64,000 bases of DNA. Source: Parvicella tangerina (GTDB taxonomy: Bacteria; Bacteroidota; Bacteroidia; Flavobacteriales_D; Parvicellaceae). The stretch covers positions 372,001-436,000 of the forward strand of contig NZ_OU015584.1 of the NCBI RefSeq assembly GCF_907165195.1, given 5' to 3'. Made by a program: the position numbers and the translations under genes. The stretch's first letter is position 1. Every line of letters starts with the position of its first letter. Shown in pieces: positions 1 to 8,667 of this stretch. The notes below the pieces were generated by a model. The model was given only the letters and a program-made list of their open reading frames with translations, was not told the DNA's origin and did not search any database.

Positions 1-1
1 G

Positions 2-1312
2 AAAACGTATTACGAGGATGGAAAGCCATGGGCTACCTATACTTATAAACCAGATGATTCCTTAGAATACTTGATGAGTTATCATGATAAGAAAGGAAAA
101 CAGTTAGTAAATAATGGTGATGGTTCTATTGAAGAATTCTATTCGTCTGGAAAGCCAAAACTGCTAAAGTCGTATAAGAATGGATTGCTTCATGGTGATT
201 ATAAGTCCTGGAGTGCGAATGGTAATCTCAAAGAAAAAGGATCCTACGTTAATGGCTTGAAAGACGGAGAATGGATCTACTACCACATCGTCTCTGGAAA
301 GCTTTATCAAAAGATAGGTTATCAGGAAGGGGAAAAGCATGGAGTTTTCATAGAACGATTGCCGAATGATTCTCTAGCGATAAGTGGGGAGTATGCGAAT
401 GATAAGAAAAATGGGCATTGGACTTATTACTTTGAGAATGGACAGATTGATATGACTGGAAATTTTGAGTATGATCTTCAGCAAGGACATTGGACATATT
501 ATTACCCAAGTGGTCAGTTGTACTATGAAGGAGACTATGAAAAAGGGAAGAAAACAGGAGATTGGGAATTCTTTTATAACAATGGTCAGATGTGGCGAGA
601 GGGAGCGTATAAAAATGATATGAAGCAAGGTGTTTGGAATTTCTATTATGAGAACGGGGGCGATTTGATGATTGGTTCATTTAAAGATGATGTAGAGCAT
701 GGAGCATGGGTGTCCTATTATGAAAACGGAGAGGAGAAAGATCGAGGTAGTTATGATAATGGACTAATGACGGCTTTTTGGGAAGGTTATTACCCCAACG
801 GAAAAAAGAGTTACGAGGGTAATTATGAAAGAGATATGAAAACGGGCACCTGGAAATACTATACCTCCAAAGGTGAATTGAAAGATGAAGGCAATTACAA
901 GATTTTGAAAGTCAAAGAAGGAGAGTCAGTTGGTTATGACTTTGTTTTGGTAGAAGAACAAAGCTACAAGCACGGTTCCTGGAAGTCTTATAGTGATATT
1001 GATGGGAAGATCGTTAGTGAAGGAACTTATAATCGCAATCGACAAAGTGGTACCTGGAAGTATTACTACCCTGGAGGAGATGTGGTTGCCTATGAGAACA
1101 GTTACAATAGTGATGGAAAACTTGACGGACCGAGTAGAAACTACAGTAGGAGAGGCAAGTTAGTTTCAGAAATTAACTACAAAGACGGGAAAAAGCACGG
1201 AGACTTTAAGGTCTATGGAAAAAGAGGAAAGCTTGAGGTTCACTACATCTACAAGAACGGTGTGAAGGTCAAAGATGTTATTGCTAAGAAGGTGTATAAG
1301 TACGGTAAATAA
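2..1312 (+). CDS. MORN-like (YwqK-type) repeat protein, 5' truncated by window edge
   Basis: The frame is open from base 2, so the gene begins upstream of the window; an internal ATG at 71 is not needed as a start. The visible 436 residues are tandem units of about 23 residues with the pattern G-x-W-x-(Y/F)-Y-x-x-(N/S)-G, for example GHWTYYFENGQ and GDWEFFYNNGQ. This is the signature of MORN-variant repeats, often annotated as 'toxin-antitoxin YwqK family antitoxin'. In Bacteroidota such proteins are usually exported or outer-membrane associated; the N-terminus that would show this is missing. The repeats are rich in Tyr, Trp, Gly and Lys. The role is unknown, and the YwqK label is a family name, not evidence for a toxin system. 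The next gene starts 104 bp downstream. Confidence 0.8.
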   Translation, partial: KTYYEDGKPWATYTYKPDDSLEYLMSYHDKKGKQLVNNGDGSIEEFYSSGKPKLLKSYKNGLLHGDYKSWSANGNLKEKGSYVNGLKDGEWIYYHIVSGKLYQKIGYQEGEKHGVFIERLPNDSLAISGEYANDKKNGHWTYYFENGQIDMTGNFEYDLQQGHWTYYYPSGQLYYEGDYEKGKKTGDWEFFYNNGQMWREGAYKNDMKQGVWNFYYENGGDLMIGSFKDDVEHGAWVSYYENGEEKDRGSYDNGLMTAFWEGYYPNGKKSYEGNYERDMKTGTWKYYTSKGELKDEGNYKILKVKEGESVGYDFVLVEEQSYKHGSWKSYSDIDGKIVSEGTYNRNRQSGTWKYYYPGGDVVAYENSYNSDGKLDGPSRNYSRRGKLVSEINYKDGKKHGDFKVYGKRGKLEVHYIYKNGVKVKDVIAKKVYKYGK

Positions 1313-1416
1313 CACTTCGTTATTGTCGGGTGTTTTGAACAATCTGTCGAATTTTTAAAAGTAATTTAACTTTAATTAACATGATTGTTTAATTTAGAAT
1401 TTCCAAAACTACACAC

Positions 1417-3846
1417 ATGAGGAAATTCTTTACTGTATTCTTATTGTGCTTTGCTGTGTCTACATTTGCGCAAAGTGGTATTCTAAGAGGAAAAGTTACC
1501 GACAAATCAACTGGAGAAGAGTTAATAGGCGCCAACGTCATTCTAGACAATGGAAAAGGTGCAGCAGTTGACATCAATGGTGAATATAAAATAACTGCAG
1601 AGGCGGGTACTTATATTGTCACGTTCAAGTTTATCGGTTATGAGGAGTATCAGGAGAAGGTTACGATTGAGGCTGGTAAGACCATCACAGTGGATGTTAA
1701 ATTGGCAGAAGGAAATCAACTGGATGATGTAGTTGTTTCCGCAAGTAAATTTGAGCAAAAGATTGGAGAGGTTGCAATCTCTATGAATGTAATCAAGCCT
1801 GATCTCATCGATAACAAGGCCGTCATGACGCCCGAACAGATCGTTGATCAATGTCCTGGTGTAGAAATCAAGGAGAACCAAGTATCGATTCGTGGTGGGT
1901 CTGGATTTAGTTATGGTTCTGGTAGTCGTGTTTTATTAATGGTTGATGATTTACCTATGCTTGCACCAGACGCAGGTGATGTAAAGTGGAACTCACTTCC
2001 AATTGAGAATATGGAACAAATGGAGGTTCTCAAGGGAGCGTCCTCTGTACTATATGGTTCCAGTGCTTTGAATGGAATTATTAATATCCGAACGGCCTTT
2101 CCAAGGGCTGAACCTCAGACAAAAATTAATGTTTCTCACGGATTCTATGGAAACCCTAGTGGAACGCAACTAGGAACTAAACCAATTTACGATGATGCCG
2201 GGGTGATAGTCGCGTATGAGGATAGCACCATCGATAGAAGTATTCAAAAATGGAATCCTAATACGAATTACTACATTGCTTCGAACTTTCTTCATTCAAG
2301 AAGGATAAAGGAACAGTTTGACTTAGTTGTGGGAGGTAACTTCACCACTAACCAAGGCTATAGACTTGGAGAGTATGAGCATCGAGGAAGAGTGAATTTT
2401 AATACGAGATATCGGTCAAAAAACATTGAAGGACTGAGTTTTGGACTGAATGGAAATCATAACCGTACAGATGCTACCTATTTTTTTCTGTGGCAAAATT
2501 CGGATAGCGTTTTCATTCCTCAAGGGCTTACTGATACGGCTACCACTACTCTGAGTATTGCAAAAACCTACAGGACTAACCTGGACCCCTACATAACTTA
2601 TTATGATTCTACTGGAAACAAACACTCATTCAGAGGTAGGTGGTACAATACTTCAAACTACAATAATACTAATCAAGGGTCAATTGCAAATCAGTTTTAT
2701 GCTGAATACCAGTTTCAAAAACACTGGAAAAATGAGTTGACGACAACTTTTGGTTTAATGAATAATTATTCTACTGTTGAAGCGGAACTTTATGGTGATC
2801 ACAAGTCTCATAACCTTGCTGTATTTGCTCAGGGAGATAAAAAATGGGATAGACTTACTGTTTCGGGAGGTGTTAGAATAGAATACTTTAAAATAGACTC
2901 CAGTACCACCGAGGAATACAACAGATTAATTGGAGATACGTTGCCTGTTAAACCTGTAATTAGATTCGGAACGACTTATCAATTGTTTGAGCATACGTAT
3001 TTAAGAGCAAGTTATGGAGAGGGGTATCGTTTTCCTAGTATTGCTGAGAAGTTTATCAGTACTTCTGTAGGAGGTTTGAACATATTTCCTAATCAAGATA
3101 TTAGAGCGGAGAGTGGCTGGAGTGCCGAGGTGGGCATCAAGCAGGGCGTTAAAATTGGAAACTTCAAGGGTTACTTTGATGTTGCTGGATTTGTTACAGG
3201 TTATCGAAATATGATGGAGTTTACTTTTGGGTTTTACGAAAGAGATGGAACACCATGGAACTTTAGTAATCCACCAGGTGTATTAACAGTAGATAATTTT
3301 GGCGCACAGTCTAAAAACGTGGAGAATGCTCTGATAAAAGGAGGTGAGGTTTCCCTGACAGGAACTGGTATGATTGGAAAGGTAAATGTCACGACTTTAA
3401 TTGGATATACGTACATTGACCCACAATCAACAATAGACAGAAACAATATGGATGCCGCAGATTCTGCCTATTTCATGACCTTCAGTGATACTACAGCTAT
3501 GACACTAAAGTATAGAAGTAATCACATGTTTAAAGGGGATATTCAGTTAGACTATAAAAGAATTTCATTTGGTGTGAGCTCCAGATATAACAGCTTCCAG
3601 AAGAACATTGATGCGACATTCGTTGACCCTTACATCGGAAACTTATTGCTCACGGGTTATGCAGATTATAGAAATGCAAGAAGAGTTGGAGATATCGTTT
3701 TTGACGCTCGTTTAAGTGTCCAGATTACCGATCATGCGAAGGTGGCCTTCTTAGTGAATAATGTGTTTAACAGAGAATACTCCAATCGTCCTGGAAATGT
3801 AATGCCTCCGAGAACATTTATTATGCAGTATTCGTTCAAATTCTAA
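1417..3846 (+). CDS. TonB-dependent outer-membrane receptor with carboxypeptidase-regulatory-like domain
   Basis: An 809-residue outer-membrane beta-barrel for energised uptake of a large ligand (siderophore, vitamin or oligomer); the ligand cannot be read from sequence. A signal peptide (residues 1-19, ending STFAQS) is followed by a carboxypeptidase-D-regulatory-like beta-sandwich (about 22-105, starting LRGKVTDKSTGEELIGANV), typical of Bacteroidota SusC/FecA-type receptors. A plug domain spans about 110-230 (RGGSGFSYGSGSR, LKGASSVLYGSSALNGIINI), followed by the barrel. The protein ends in Phe (QYSFKF), as outer-membrane barrels usually do. The ATG gives a complete signal peptide. A PagL-like enzyme and a GIN-domain lipoprotein follow closely and may be co-transcribed. 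No SusD-like partner is adjacent, so this is not a classical SusCD pair. Confidence 0.93.
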   Translation: MRKFFTVFLLCFAVSTFAQSGILRGKVTDKSTGEELIGANVILDNGKGAAVDINGEYKITAEAGTYIVTFKFIGYEEYQEKVTIEAGKTITVDVKLAEGNQLDDVVVSASKFEQKIGEVAISMNVIKPDLIDNKAVMTPEQIVDQCPGVEIKENQVSIRGGSGFSYGSGSRVLLMVDDLPMLAPDAGDVKWNSLPIENMEQMEVLKGASSVLYGSSALNGIINIRTAFPRAEPQTKINVSHGFYGNPSGTQLGTKPIYDDAGVIVAYEDSTIDRSIQKWNPNTNYYIASNFLHSRRIKEQFDLVVGGNFTTNQGYRLGEYEHRGRVNFNTRYRSKNIEGLSFGLNGNHNRTDATYFFLWQNSDSVFIPQGLTDTATTTLSIAKTYRTNLDPYITYYDSTGNKHSFRGRWYNTSNYNNTNQGSIANQFYAEYQFQKHWKNELTTTFGLMNNYSTVEAELYGDHKSHNLAVFAQGDKKWDRLTVSGGVRIEYFKIDSSTTEEYNRLIGDTLPVKPVIRFGTTYQLFEHTYLRASYGEGYRFPSIAEKFISTSVGGLNIFPNQDIRAESGWSAEVGIKQGVKIGNFKGYFDVAGFVTGYRNMMEFTFGFYERDGTPWNFSNPPGVLTVDNFGAQSKNVENALIKGGEVSLTGTGMIGKVNVTTLIGYTYIDPQSTIDRNNMDAADSAYFMTFSDTTAMTLKYRSNHMFKGDIQLDYKRISFGVSSRYNSFQKNIDATFVDPYIGNLLLTGYADYRNARRVGDIVFDARLSVQITDHAKVAFLVNNVFNREYSNRPGNVMPPRTFIMQYSFKF

Positions 3847-3880
3847 AGCCTTATCTTTGAAGCTCGTAAATTAAACGAGT

Positions 3881-4969
3881 GTGGCTAGAAGTTGGCTGAT
3901 ATTGGTATTGTTTTTTGGGTTTTCTGCTGGCTTTTTTGGACAACAGAAGTTTACAGACAATCTAAAAGTTTCTGCAAACATTCAATATGGTTGGTCTTTG
4001 CCTGAATACTCGTTTATTTCTTATTTCACGGATAGCTATATCAGTTCGTTAGAAGTCAACCTTCTCAAAGAAACTACTGGAAAAAAGTATTGGGAAAAAC
4101 TTTATAATTATCCTGAAGTCGGACTTTCTGCGTTCTATACCACATTGGGGAATGATAGCCTATTTGGAAGGGCGTTTGCGCTCAACTATTTTTTCAAACT
4201 AAAACTTGTTGATCGAAAGCGTTTTTCTTTTTTCAATCGCACGGGAATTGGATTAGGATATTTAACAGAACATTTTGATCTCAATACGAATAAGTCAAAT
4301 GTTGCTATTGGATCTCATATTAACATTCATTTCAGTTTTAAGTGGGGTCTTAATTACAAATTGAGTGATCAACTGGTGTTGAATGGAGGGTTGTCTTTTG
4401 ATCATTTTTCTAATGGAAACACGGCCGACCCCAACCGAGGGCTCAACAATTTTACGGGTTACTTGGGTGCTAGTTATTATATTGGAGAGCGCACGGAAAG
4501 GTTAAATCCTAGTTTGGATTCACTGGAAAGGCATAATTACGTTGAAATTTTTGGAAATATTGGAGGGAAACAACCTCGGTCATTGTCTTCTGGCTATTTT
4601 GTAACCAGCTCGTTGTCACTATCGGTTGTGAGAGCAACTTTTCGAGCCGTCCATTTTGGGTTGGGAACGGATATTTTCTATGATTCATCAATTGAGGGTG
4701 TACTCAATGATTTAGGACAAGAGTATAAGCCATCCTATGACTTTCAAACTGGAGTTTTTCTGACGCAACAATTCATTTACAATCGAATCAGAATTGGATT
4801 GGTTGAAGGTATTTACGTGCTGTTAGATAATAAAGTGTACAATAAACCAGTCTATACAAAGGCGTTTATACAATACCAGATCCATCCGCATATTTCTGTA
4901 AGGCTGACCATGAAATCTCATTTGCATATTTTAGATTATCCTGAGTTGGGGATTGGCTATAAGTTTTGA
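3881..4969 (+). CDS. PagL-like acyloxyacyl hydrolase (lipid A deacylase family)
   Basis: A 362-residue exported protein starting with GTG 34 bp after the TonB receptor; the GTG gives a proper signal peptide (MARSWLILVLFFGFSAGFFGQQ). Residues 175-190 carry the hallmark His-Phe-Ser-Asn segment followed by PNRGLNN. It matches the outer-membrane lipid A 3-O-deacylase PagL, whose catalytic residues are His, Ser (two residues later) and Glu. Here His175 and Ser177 are present. The position 12 residues after the Ser, where PagL has its Glu, is Asn189 if the alignment is ungapped. Beta-strand-rich Tyr/Gly/Phe patterns through the whole length fit a small outer-membrane barrel, with the C-terminus ending in Phe. 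At about 340 residues after cleavage it is longer than classical PagL (about 170), as are many Bacteroidota members. The deacylase activity is inferred. Confidence 0.72.
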   Translation: MARSWLILVLFFGFSAGFFGQQKFTDNLKVSANIQYGWSLPEYSFISYFTDSYISSLEVNLLKETTGKKYWEKLYNYPEVGLSAFYTTLGNDSLFGRAFALNYFFKLKLVDRKRFSFFNRTGIGLGYLTEHFDLNTNKSNVAIGSHINIHFSFKWGLNYKLSDQLVLNGGLSFDHFSNGNTADPNRGLNNFTGYLGASYYIGERTERLNPSLDSLERHNYVEIFGNIGGKQPRSLSSGYFVTSSLSLSVVRATFRAVHFGLGTDIFYDSSIEGVLNDLGQEYKPSYDFQTGVFLTQQFIYNRIRIGLVEGIYVLLDNKVYNKPVYTKAFIQYQIHPHISVRLTMKSHLHILDYPELGIGYKF

Positions 4970-5685
4970 TTAGAAAGTTTGTACATATCGCTCTTGGAAT
5001 GATCATCTTATTCTTCAATGGATGTAGTAAATTGTCACCTGTTGAACGCATAGAAGAGGTTGAACCCTTTACGGAGGTTTTGCTCGACAGTCCTTTTGAT
5101 GTTTACCTTACCGAAGGAACAGAATATACGATTAGAGTTGTGGCAGATGAGTCAATAATTGACCATATTACTTGTGAGGTAAATGATAGTCTGCTTACCA
5201 TTTCGAATGGCAAGAAGTACAGGTGGTTGACTCCTGAGAAAAACAAGGTCAAGATATACGTTACCTCTCCACCTTTGAAAACCGTTATGGCTAATGAGAC
5301 TTGCTTTGTGAAGACTTTGACACCCATAACTTCAGAGGAGTTTGGAATGGTATTCTTGAACAAAGCGAATAATGCGGAGCTTGATTTAAATTGTAATGTT
5401 TTCTACTATTGGAACAACTATCCATGTGGAGGAACTTTAACCTTACACGGAAACTGTAATTGGTTAAAAGTCTGGAATGTAGCGATCGCTGATGTTCAAG
5501 CGGAGGATTTGGACGCAAAACAAGCTCAGATATCCAATAATTCTAAAGGTGATTGTGTCATCAAGGTTTCCGATTATTTGAAATATACCATTCCTGGTGA
5601 AGGGAATATTGAAGTATATGGAGCTCCTGCAGATATTGAAGAATATGCTGTTTCGTCTGGTTCAGGAGAATTGATTTTGCACTAA
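4966..5685 (+). CDS. GIN-domain (DUF2807) lipoprotein
   Basis: A 239-residue putative lipoprotein whose TTG start overlaps the TGA stop of the preceding gene by four bases, indicating translational coupling. An ATG at 4999 would shorten the signal peptide to a few residues, so TTG is preferred. The signal peptide ends with a lipobox-like FFNGC (Cys20). Residues about 30-235 form a repetitive beta structure of the type called 'putative auto-transporter adhesin, head GIN domain' (segments FDVYLTEGTEYTIRVVADE, LTISNGKKY, GNIEVYGAP). This domain is common in Bacteroidota periplasmic or surface lipoproteins of unknown function. The gene is convergent with ttcA, with only two bases between the stop codons. 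Confidence 0.75.
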   Translation: MIRKFVHIALGMIILFFNGCSKLSPVERIEEVEPFTEVLLDSPFDVYLTEGTEYTIRVVADESIIDHITCEVNDSLLTISNGKKYRWLTPEKNKVKIYVTSPPLKTVMANETCFVKTLTPITSEEFGMVFLNKANNAELDLNCNVFYYWNNYPCGGTLTLHGNCNWLKVWNVAIADVQAEDLDAKQAQISNNSKGDCVIKVSDYLKYTIPGEGNIEVYGAPADIEEYAVSSGSGELILH

Positions 5686-5687
5686 GT

Positions 5688-6527
5688 CTAGAAGAATTTC
5701 TCGATATTTTCCCCTTGTAATTCTTGATCAGAAAGAACCAATGACTGCAAGTTGACAAAGTCATATAACTTCGGATCTAGTAAGTGAGAATGACTTACAT
5801 TTCTTAGCGCATTGTAAATGATCGCCTTTCTATTGGGGTACTTTTCTTCCCATGTGTTCAGCATTCCCTTGATTACCTGACGCTGCAAGTTGGGTTGAGA
5901 ACCACATAGGTTACATGGAATAATTGGATGTTGTTGAGCTCTGGAATATTTAGCTATGTCTTCTTCTTTACAGTATGCTAACGGGCGGATAACTACGAAT
6001 TTTTCATCATCCGTTCGATATTTGGCAGGCATGGCTTCCATTTTACCCGAAAAGAAAAGATTTAGAAAAAAAGTCTCGATAATATCCTCTCGGTGATGTC
6101 CCAGTGCAATCTTATTACATCCCAACTCCTCTGCCTTTTCATAGAGTGTACCTCTTCTTAATCGAGAGCAGAGGCTACAAGTGCTTTTACCCTCGGGCGT
6201 CTTATCTTTAACAATACTATAGGTGTCTCTTTCAATGATTTCAAAATCCACATTTTTCTCAGACAAGTACTTGGGAAGAACATCTTCAGGAAAACCAGGT
6301 TGTTTTTGGTCCAGGTTTACAGCTACAATCTTAAAGTCAATATCAGCATACTTTTCAAAATGCATAAGGATTTCCAGCATGGTGTAACTGTCCTTTCCTC
6401 CACTTAAACAAACCATTACCTTATCACCGTCTTCGATCATTTTAAAATCATCAATGGCGTTCCAGACATTATATCTCAATGTCTTTTCTAGTTTGCGGTA
6501 GTTATTTGACGTTGTTGTTGCCTCCAT
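5688..6527 (-). CDS. ttcA: tRNA 2-thiocytidine(32) synthetase TtcA
   Basis: A 279-residue cytoplasmic enzyme of the PP-loop ATPase family that thiolates cytidine 32 of certain tRNAs using ATP and an iron-sulfur cluster. The PP-loop SGGKDS is at residues 42-47. The Cys pair CSLC is at 117-120 and a further Cys pair PCNLC at 205-208. These match the conserved cysteines that bind the Fe-S cluster in Ttc[18 protein letters not shown] at 143-159 is also typical. Length is close to other TtcA proteins (about 280-310). TilS was considered, but its substrate domain is absent and the Cys pattern is that of TtcA. A candidate promoter lies just upstream at 6545-6552, so ttcA may be expressed independently of the preceding lipoprotein genes. 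Confidence 0.95.
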   Translation of the reverse strand: MEATTTSNNYRKLEKTLRYNVWNAIDDFKMIEDGDKVMVCLSGGKDSYTMLEILMHFEKYADIDFKIVAVNLDQKQPGFPEDVLPKYLSEKNVDFEIIERDTYSIVKDKTPEGKSTCSLCSRLRRGTLYEKAEELGCNKIALGHHREDIIETFFLNLFFSGKMEAMPAKYRTDDEKFVVIRPLAYCKEEDIAKYSRAQQHPIIPCNLCGSQPNLQRQVIKGMLNTWEEKYPNRKAIIYNALRNVSHSHLLDPKLYDFVNLQSLVLSDQELQGENIEKFF

Positions 6528-6544
6528 ATCTTTGAAGTGGAGTG

Positions 6545-6552
6545 CAAAGGTA
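6545..6552 (-). promoter_or_regulatory. Candidate -7 promoter element for ttcA
   Basis: The minus strand reads TACCTTTG, a full match to the Bacteroidota -7 consensus TAnnTTTG, 17 bp upstream of the ttcA ATG. It sits in the only sizeable gap (53 bp) between ttcA and the upstream gene. No convincing TTG -33 element is found at the expected distance, so the call is tentative. Confidence 0.35.
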
Positions 6553-6580
6553 GACCAAAATTATCTAACCCAGAAAAAAT

Positions 6581-8029
6581 TTATAACGTCCCGATCTTAA
6601 AGATTCTGATATCCGAAGAACCGTTTGACCCATTTACAGGATCATATAATGATTCTGACATACTCTGAACAGTAAATGAATTGCCGGATGTAATGCCATC
6701 TCCAGTTACTATTGAAACGGATGACGATATAGAACTGGTTGTGGAAAGGGTTGTCCAGGTATACTTTTCAGGAAGGTAAAAATCACCAGCAATAGCTGAG
6801 AATTCTGGCCATGTTTCACCAGCAATAATAAAGTTAGATCCATCCCAAAGAATTGCTTCAAAACGTTCTCCACATGATTCTCCCTCATTGTTCGTAAAGT
6901 AATTATAAACTTTTTCTACTGCACCAGCGGTACTAATTTTTAAGAGCATACCGTCTCCAAACTGACCTTCATCATAATCTTCAAAAGATCCTCTTCCGCC
7001 AACATATAATTTGTCATTAATAACCCTCAGACAAGAAATGTTATTTCTGTCATTATCAAGCCCGAAGAATTGCTTGCTCCAAATTACGGTGCCATTCGGG
7101 TCACATTTTACGATCCCAGCAGAGGTGTAAGAACCCCTAACATCAGCTGCCAGATATATAGATCCATTGCTGTCAAAGTCCATGTCAGTAAAGCGGGAGG
7201 CATAGCCAATATTGATTTTATTCATCCAATCAAAAGTTGCACCACCGTTAGAGAATTTCATCAAAATTCCAGAGTTATATTGACCTTCTTGTCCAGCAAT
7301 ATAAACATCGCTACCATTTTCAGATCTTACTACATATCCAAAATCATTATAGCCGCTTGACGGGTCGATACCAACCGAAGTTTCTGAAAGTACTGATCCA
7401 GTAGTGGCGTCTAGAACAAGTAAAAAGATATGACTGCTTTCTCCTGACAAACCTGCTCCTGTTGTCCCCGTGACAAATACTTTTCCATTGGAGTAATCCA
7501 AAGCATAAGCCTTCGCTGACCCGTTTGCCAAACCGCTGCTATTCGCTTCCCAGAACACTTGCCATGAAATGTTGCCAGAGGCATCTAGTTTAACAACAAA
7601 AGTTTCAAAAAAGCCATTCTTAGATGCACCAGTAAAGTAGGTGTTTCCTGAATCATCCGTGTCAATGGTCCGGGATCCACCACCACCATCCGCATGTCCA
7701 TTTTGCGAAGGTGATGGCTGCAGATCCTGGTTCCCACTATCAAATGTATTAGCCCAGCTAATACTCGTTCCATTAGTTTTCACTACAAAAACGTTTCCCT
7801 GATATCCATCGGGCTGAGTGCTTCCTGCAAAAATGAGGTTATTAGCGTTATCTAAAACTGCACCAGAGAAATCATCCTCAAGTGAAGTTCCCCATGCCTT
7901 ATCAACTGATAGGTTAAGATTGGCAAGGGTTCTACCATCATCTTCAACAATAGGTTCCTCATCCTCTTTTTTACAAGATAGAATAACATTCAAGGAAACC
8001 AGTGCAAATAATAGATAATTAAACTTCAT
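6581..8029 (-). CDS. Lipoprotein with SBBP-like beta-propeller repeats, function unknown
   Basis: A 482-residue protein with a lipoprotein signal peptide (MKFNYLLFALVSLNVILSC, Cys19) followed by an acidic linker (KKEDEEPIVEDDG). The body consists of repeated segments of the type 'D-x-x-GN-x-Y-(F/V)-x-G ... FVVKLDASGNISW', as in SBBP/delta-60-type beta-propeller blades. Such proteins are exported and commonly anchored in the outer membrane of Bacteroidota; no enzymatic motif is visible. It lies 5 bp after another lipoprotein gene and is probably the fourth gene of a unit starting at 11068. The function is unknown. Confidence 0.7.
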   Translation of the reverse strand: MKFNYLLFALVSLNVILSCKKEDEEPIVEDDGRTLANLNLSVDKAWGTSLEDDFSGAVLDNANNLIFAGSTQPDGYQGNVFVVKTNGTSISWANTFDSGNQDLQPSPSQNGHADGGGGSRTIDTDDSGNTYFTGASKNGFFETFVVKLDASGNISWQVFWEANSSGLANGSAKAYALDYSNGKVFVTGTTGAGLSGESSHIFLLVLDATTGSVLSETSVGIDPSSGYNDFGYVVRSENGSDVYIAGQEGQYNSGILMKFSNGGATFDWMNKINIGYASRFTDMDFDSNGSIYLAADVRGSYTSAGIVKCDPNGTVIWSKQFFGLDNDRNNISCLRVINDKLYVGGRGSFEDYDEGQFGDGMLLKISTAGAVEKVYNYFTNNEGESCGERFEAILWDGSNFIIAGETWPEFSAIAGDFYLPEKYTWTTLSTTSSISSSVSIVTGDGITSGNSFTVQSMSESLYDPVNGSNGSSDIRIFKIGTL

Positions 8030-8034
8030 CGATC

Positions 8035-8646
8035 TTAATTTACGGGTTCGTGTTGCGTGTTAAATGAACCTGATATTTCAAATTCAGAACCATCAGAAAG
8101 TAGTTTGCCCCTCAAATGATACTTACCAGCAATATGCGTATCATTAACAGCAGTGATTTCAATTTGCCCTGGGTCTTCTACTGCTGTGTTGATGGACATT
8201 GTTCCTTCCGCATTTTCAACTTGAGCAAAACCTTTGTTCATGCCATTTTCATTACCGTTAGGGGTGTATTTGCCAGGCTTGAACTCACCTCCTTCTGGGT
8301 TGTGTAAGAAGATGATAATTCTTGTCTCGTCACCAGTTCGTCCTCCGAAATCGCTATCCTTTGATCTGTCGTAATTCAGATAAATTACACGATAAGAATT
8401 GTACGTTTTACTATAATTCGCATAAACGTATTCCTGATCAAATGATTGTTCAGAACCCATGTACTTCAAAGCAGTGATTTCATTTTTTAGTTGACTCTCA
8501 ACGCCATTGGTGCCTTCTGAACTTGAACCAGTTGTTTCTCCTGTTGTTTGATCTTCTGAAGCTTCTTGTGATTCATCCGTTGAACAAGACGTAAATCCTT
8601 GTGCAAGAAATAATACAGTTGCAAAATAAGTGATTTGTTTTTTCAT
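8035..8646 (-). CDS. Small hypothetical lipoprotein
   Basis: A 203-residue protein with a signal peptide and lipobox (MKKQITYFATVLFLAQGFTSC, Cys21), then a Ser/Thr/Glu/Gly-rich low-complexity linker (about 22-50). The compact C-terminal domain (about 55-203) has beta-strand-like patterns and ends HLRGKLLSDGSEFEISGSF. I do not recognise a family beyond a general resemblance to DUF-type lipoproteins that measure or bind something in the periplasm. It is flanked at 5 and 21 bp by other exported-protein genes in the same direction, so it is most likely co-transcribed with them. Confidence 0.65.
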   Translation of the reverse strand: MKKQITYFATVLFLAQGFTSCSTDESQEASEDQTTGETTGSSSEGTNGVESQLKNEITALKYMGSEQSFDQEYVYANYSKTYNSYRVIYLNYDRSKDSDFGGRTGDETRIIIFLHNPEGGEFKPGKYTPNGNENGMNKGFAQVENAEGTMSINTAVEDPGQIEITAVNDTHIAGKYHLRGKLLSDGSEFEISGSFNTQHEPVN

Positions 8647-8667
8647 AGTATTTTTTGATAAAATGAA

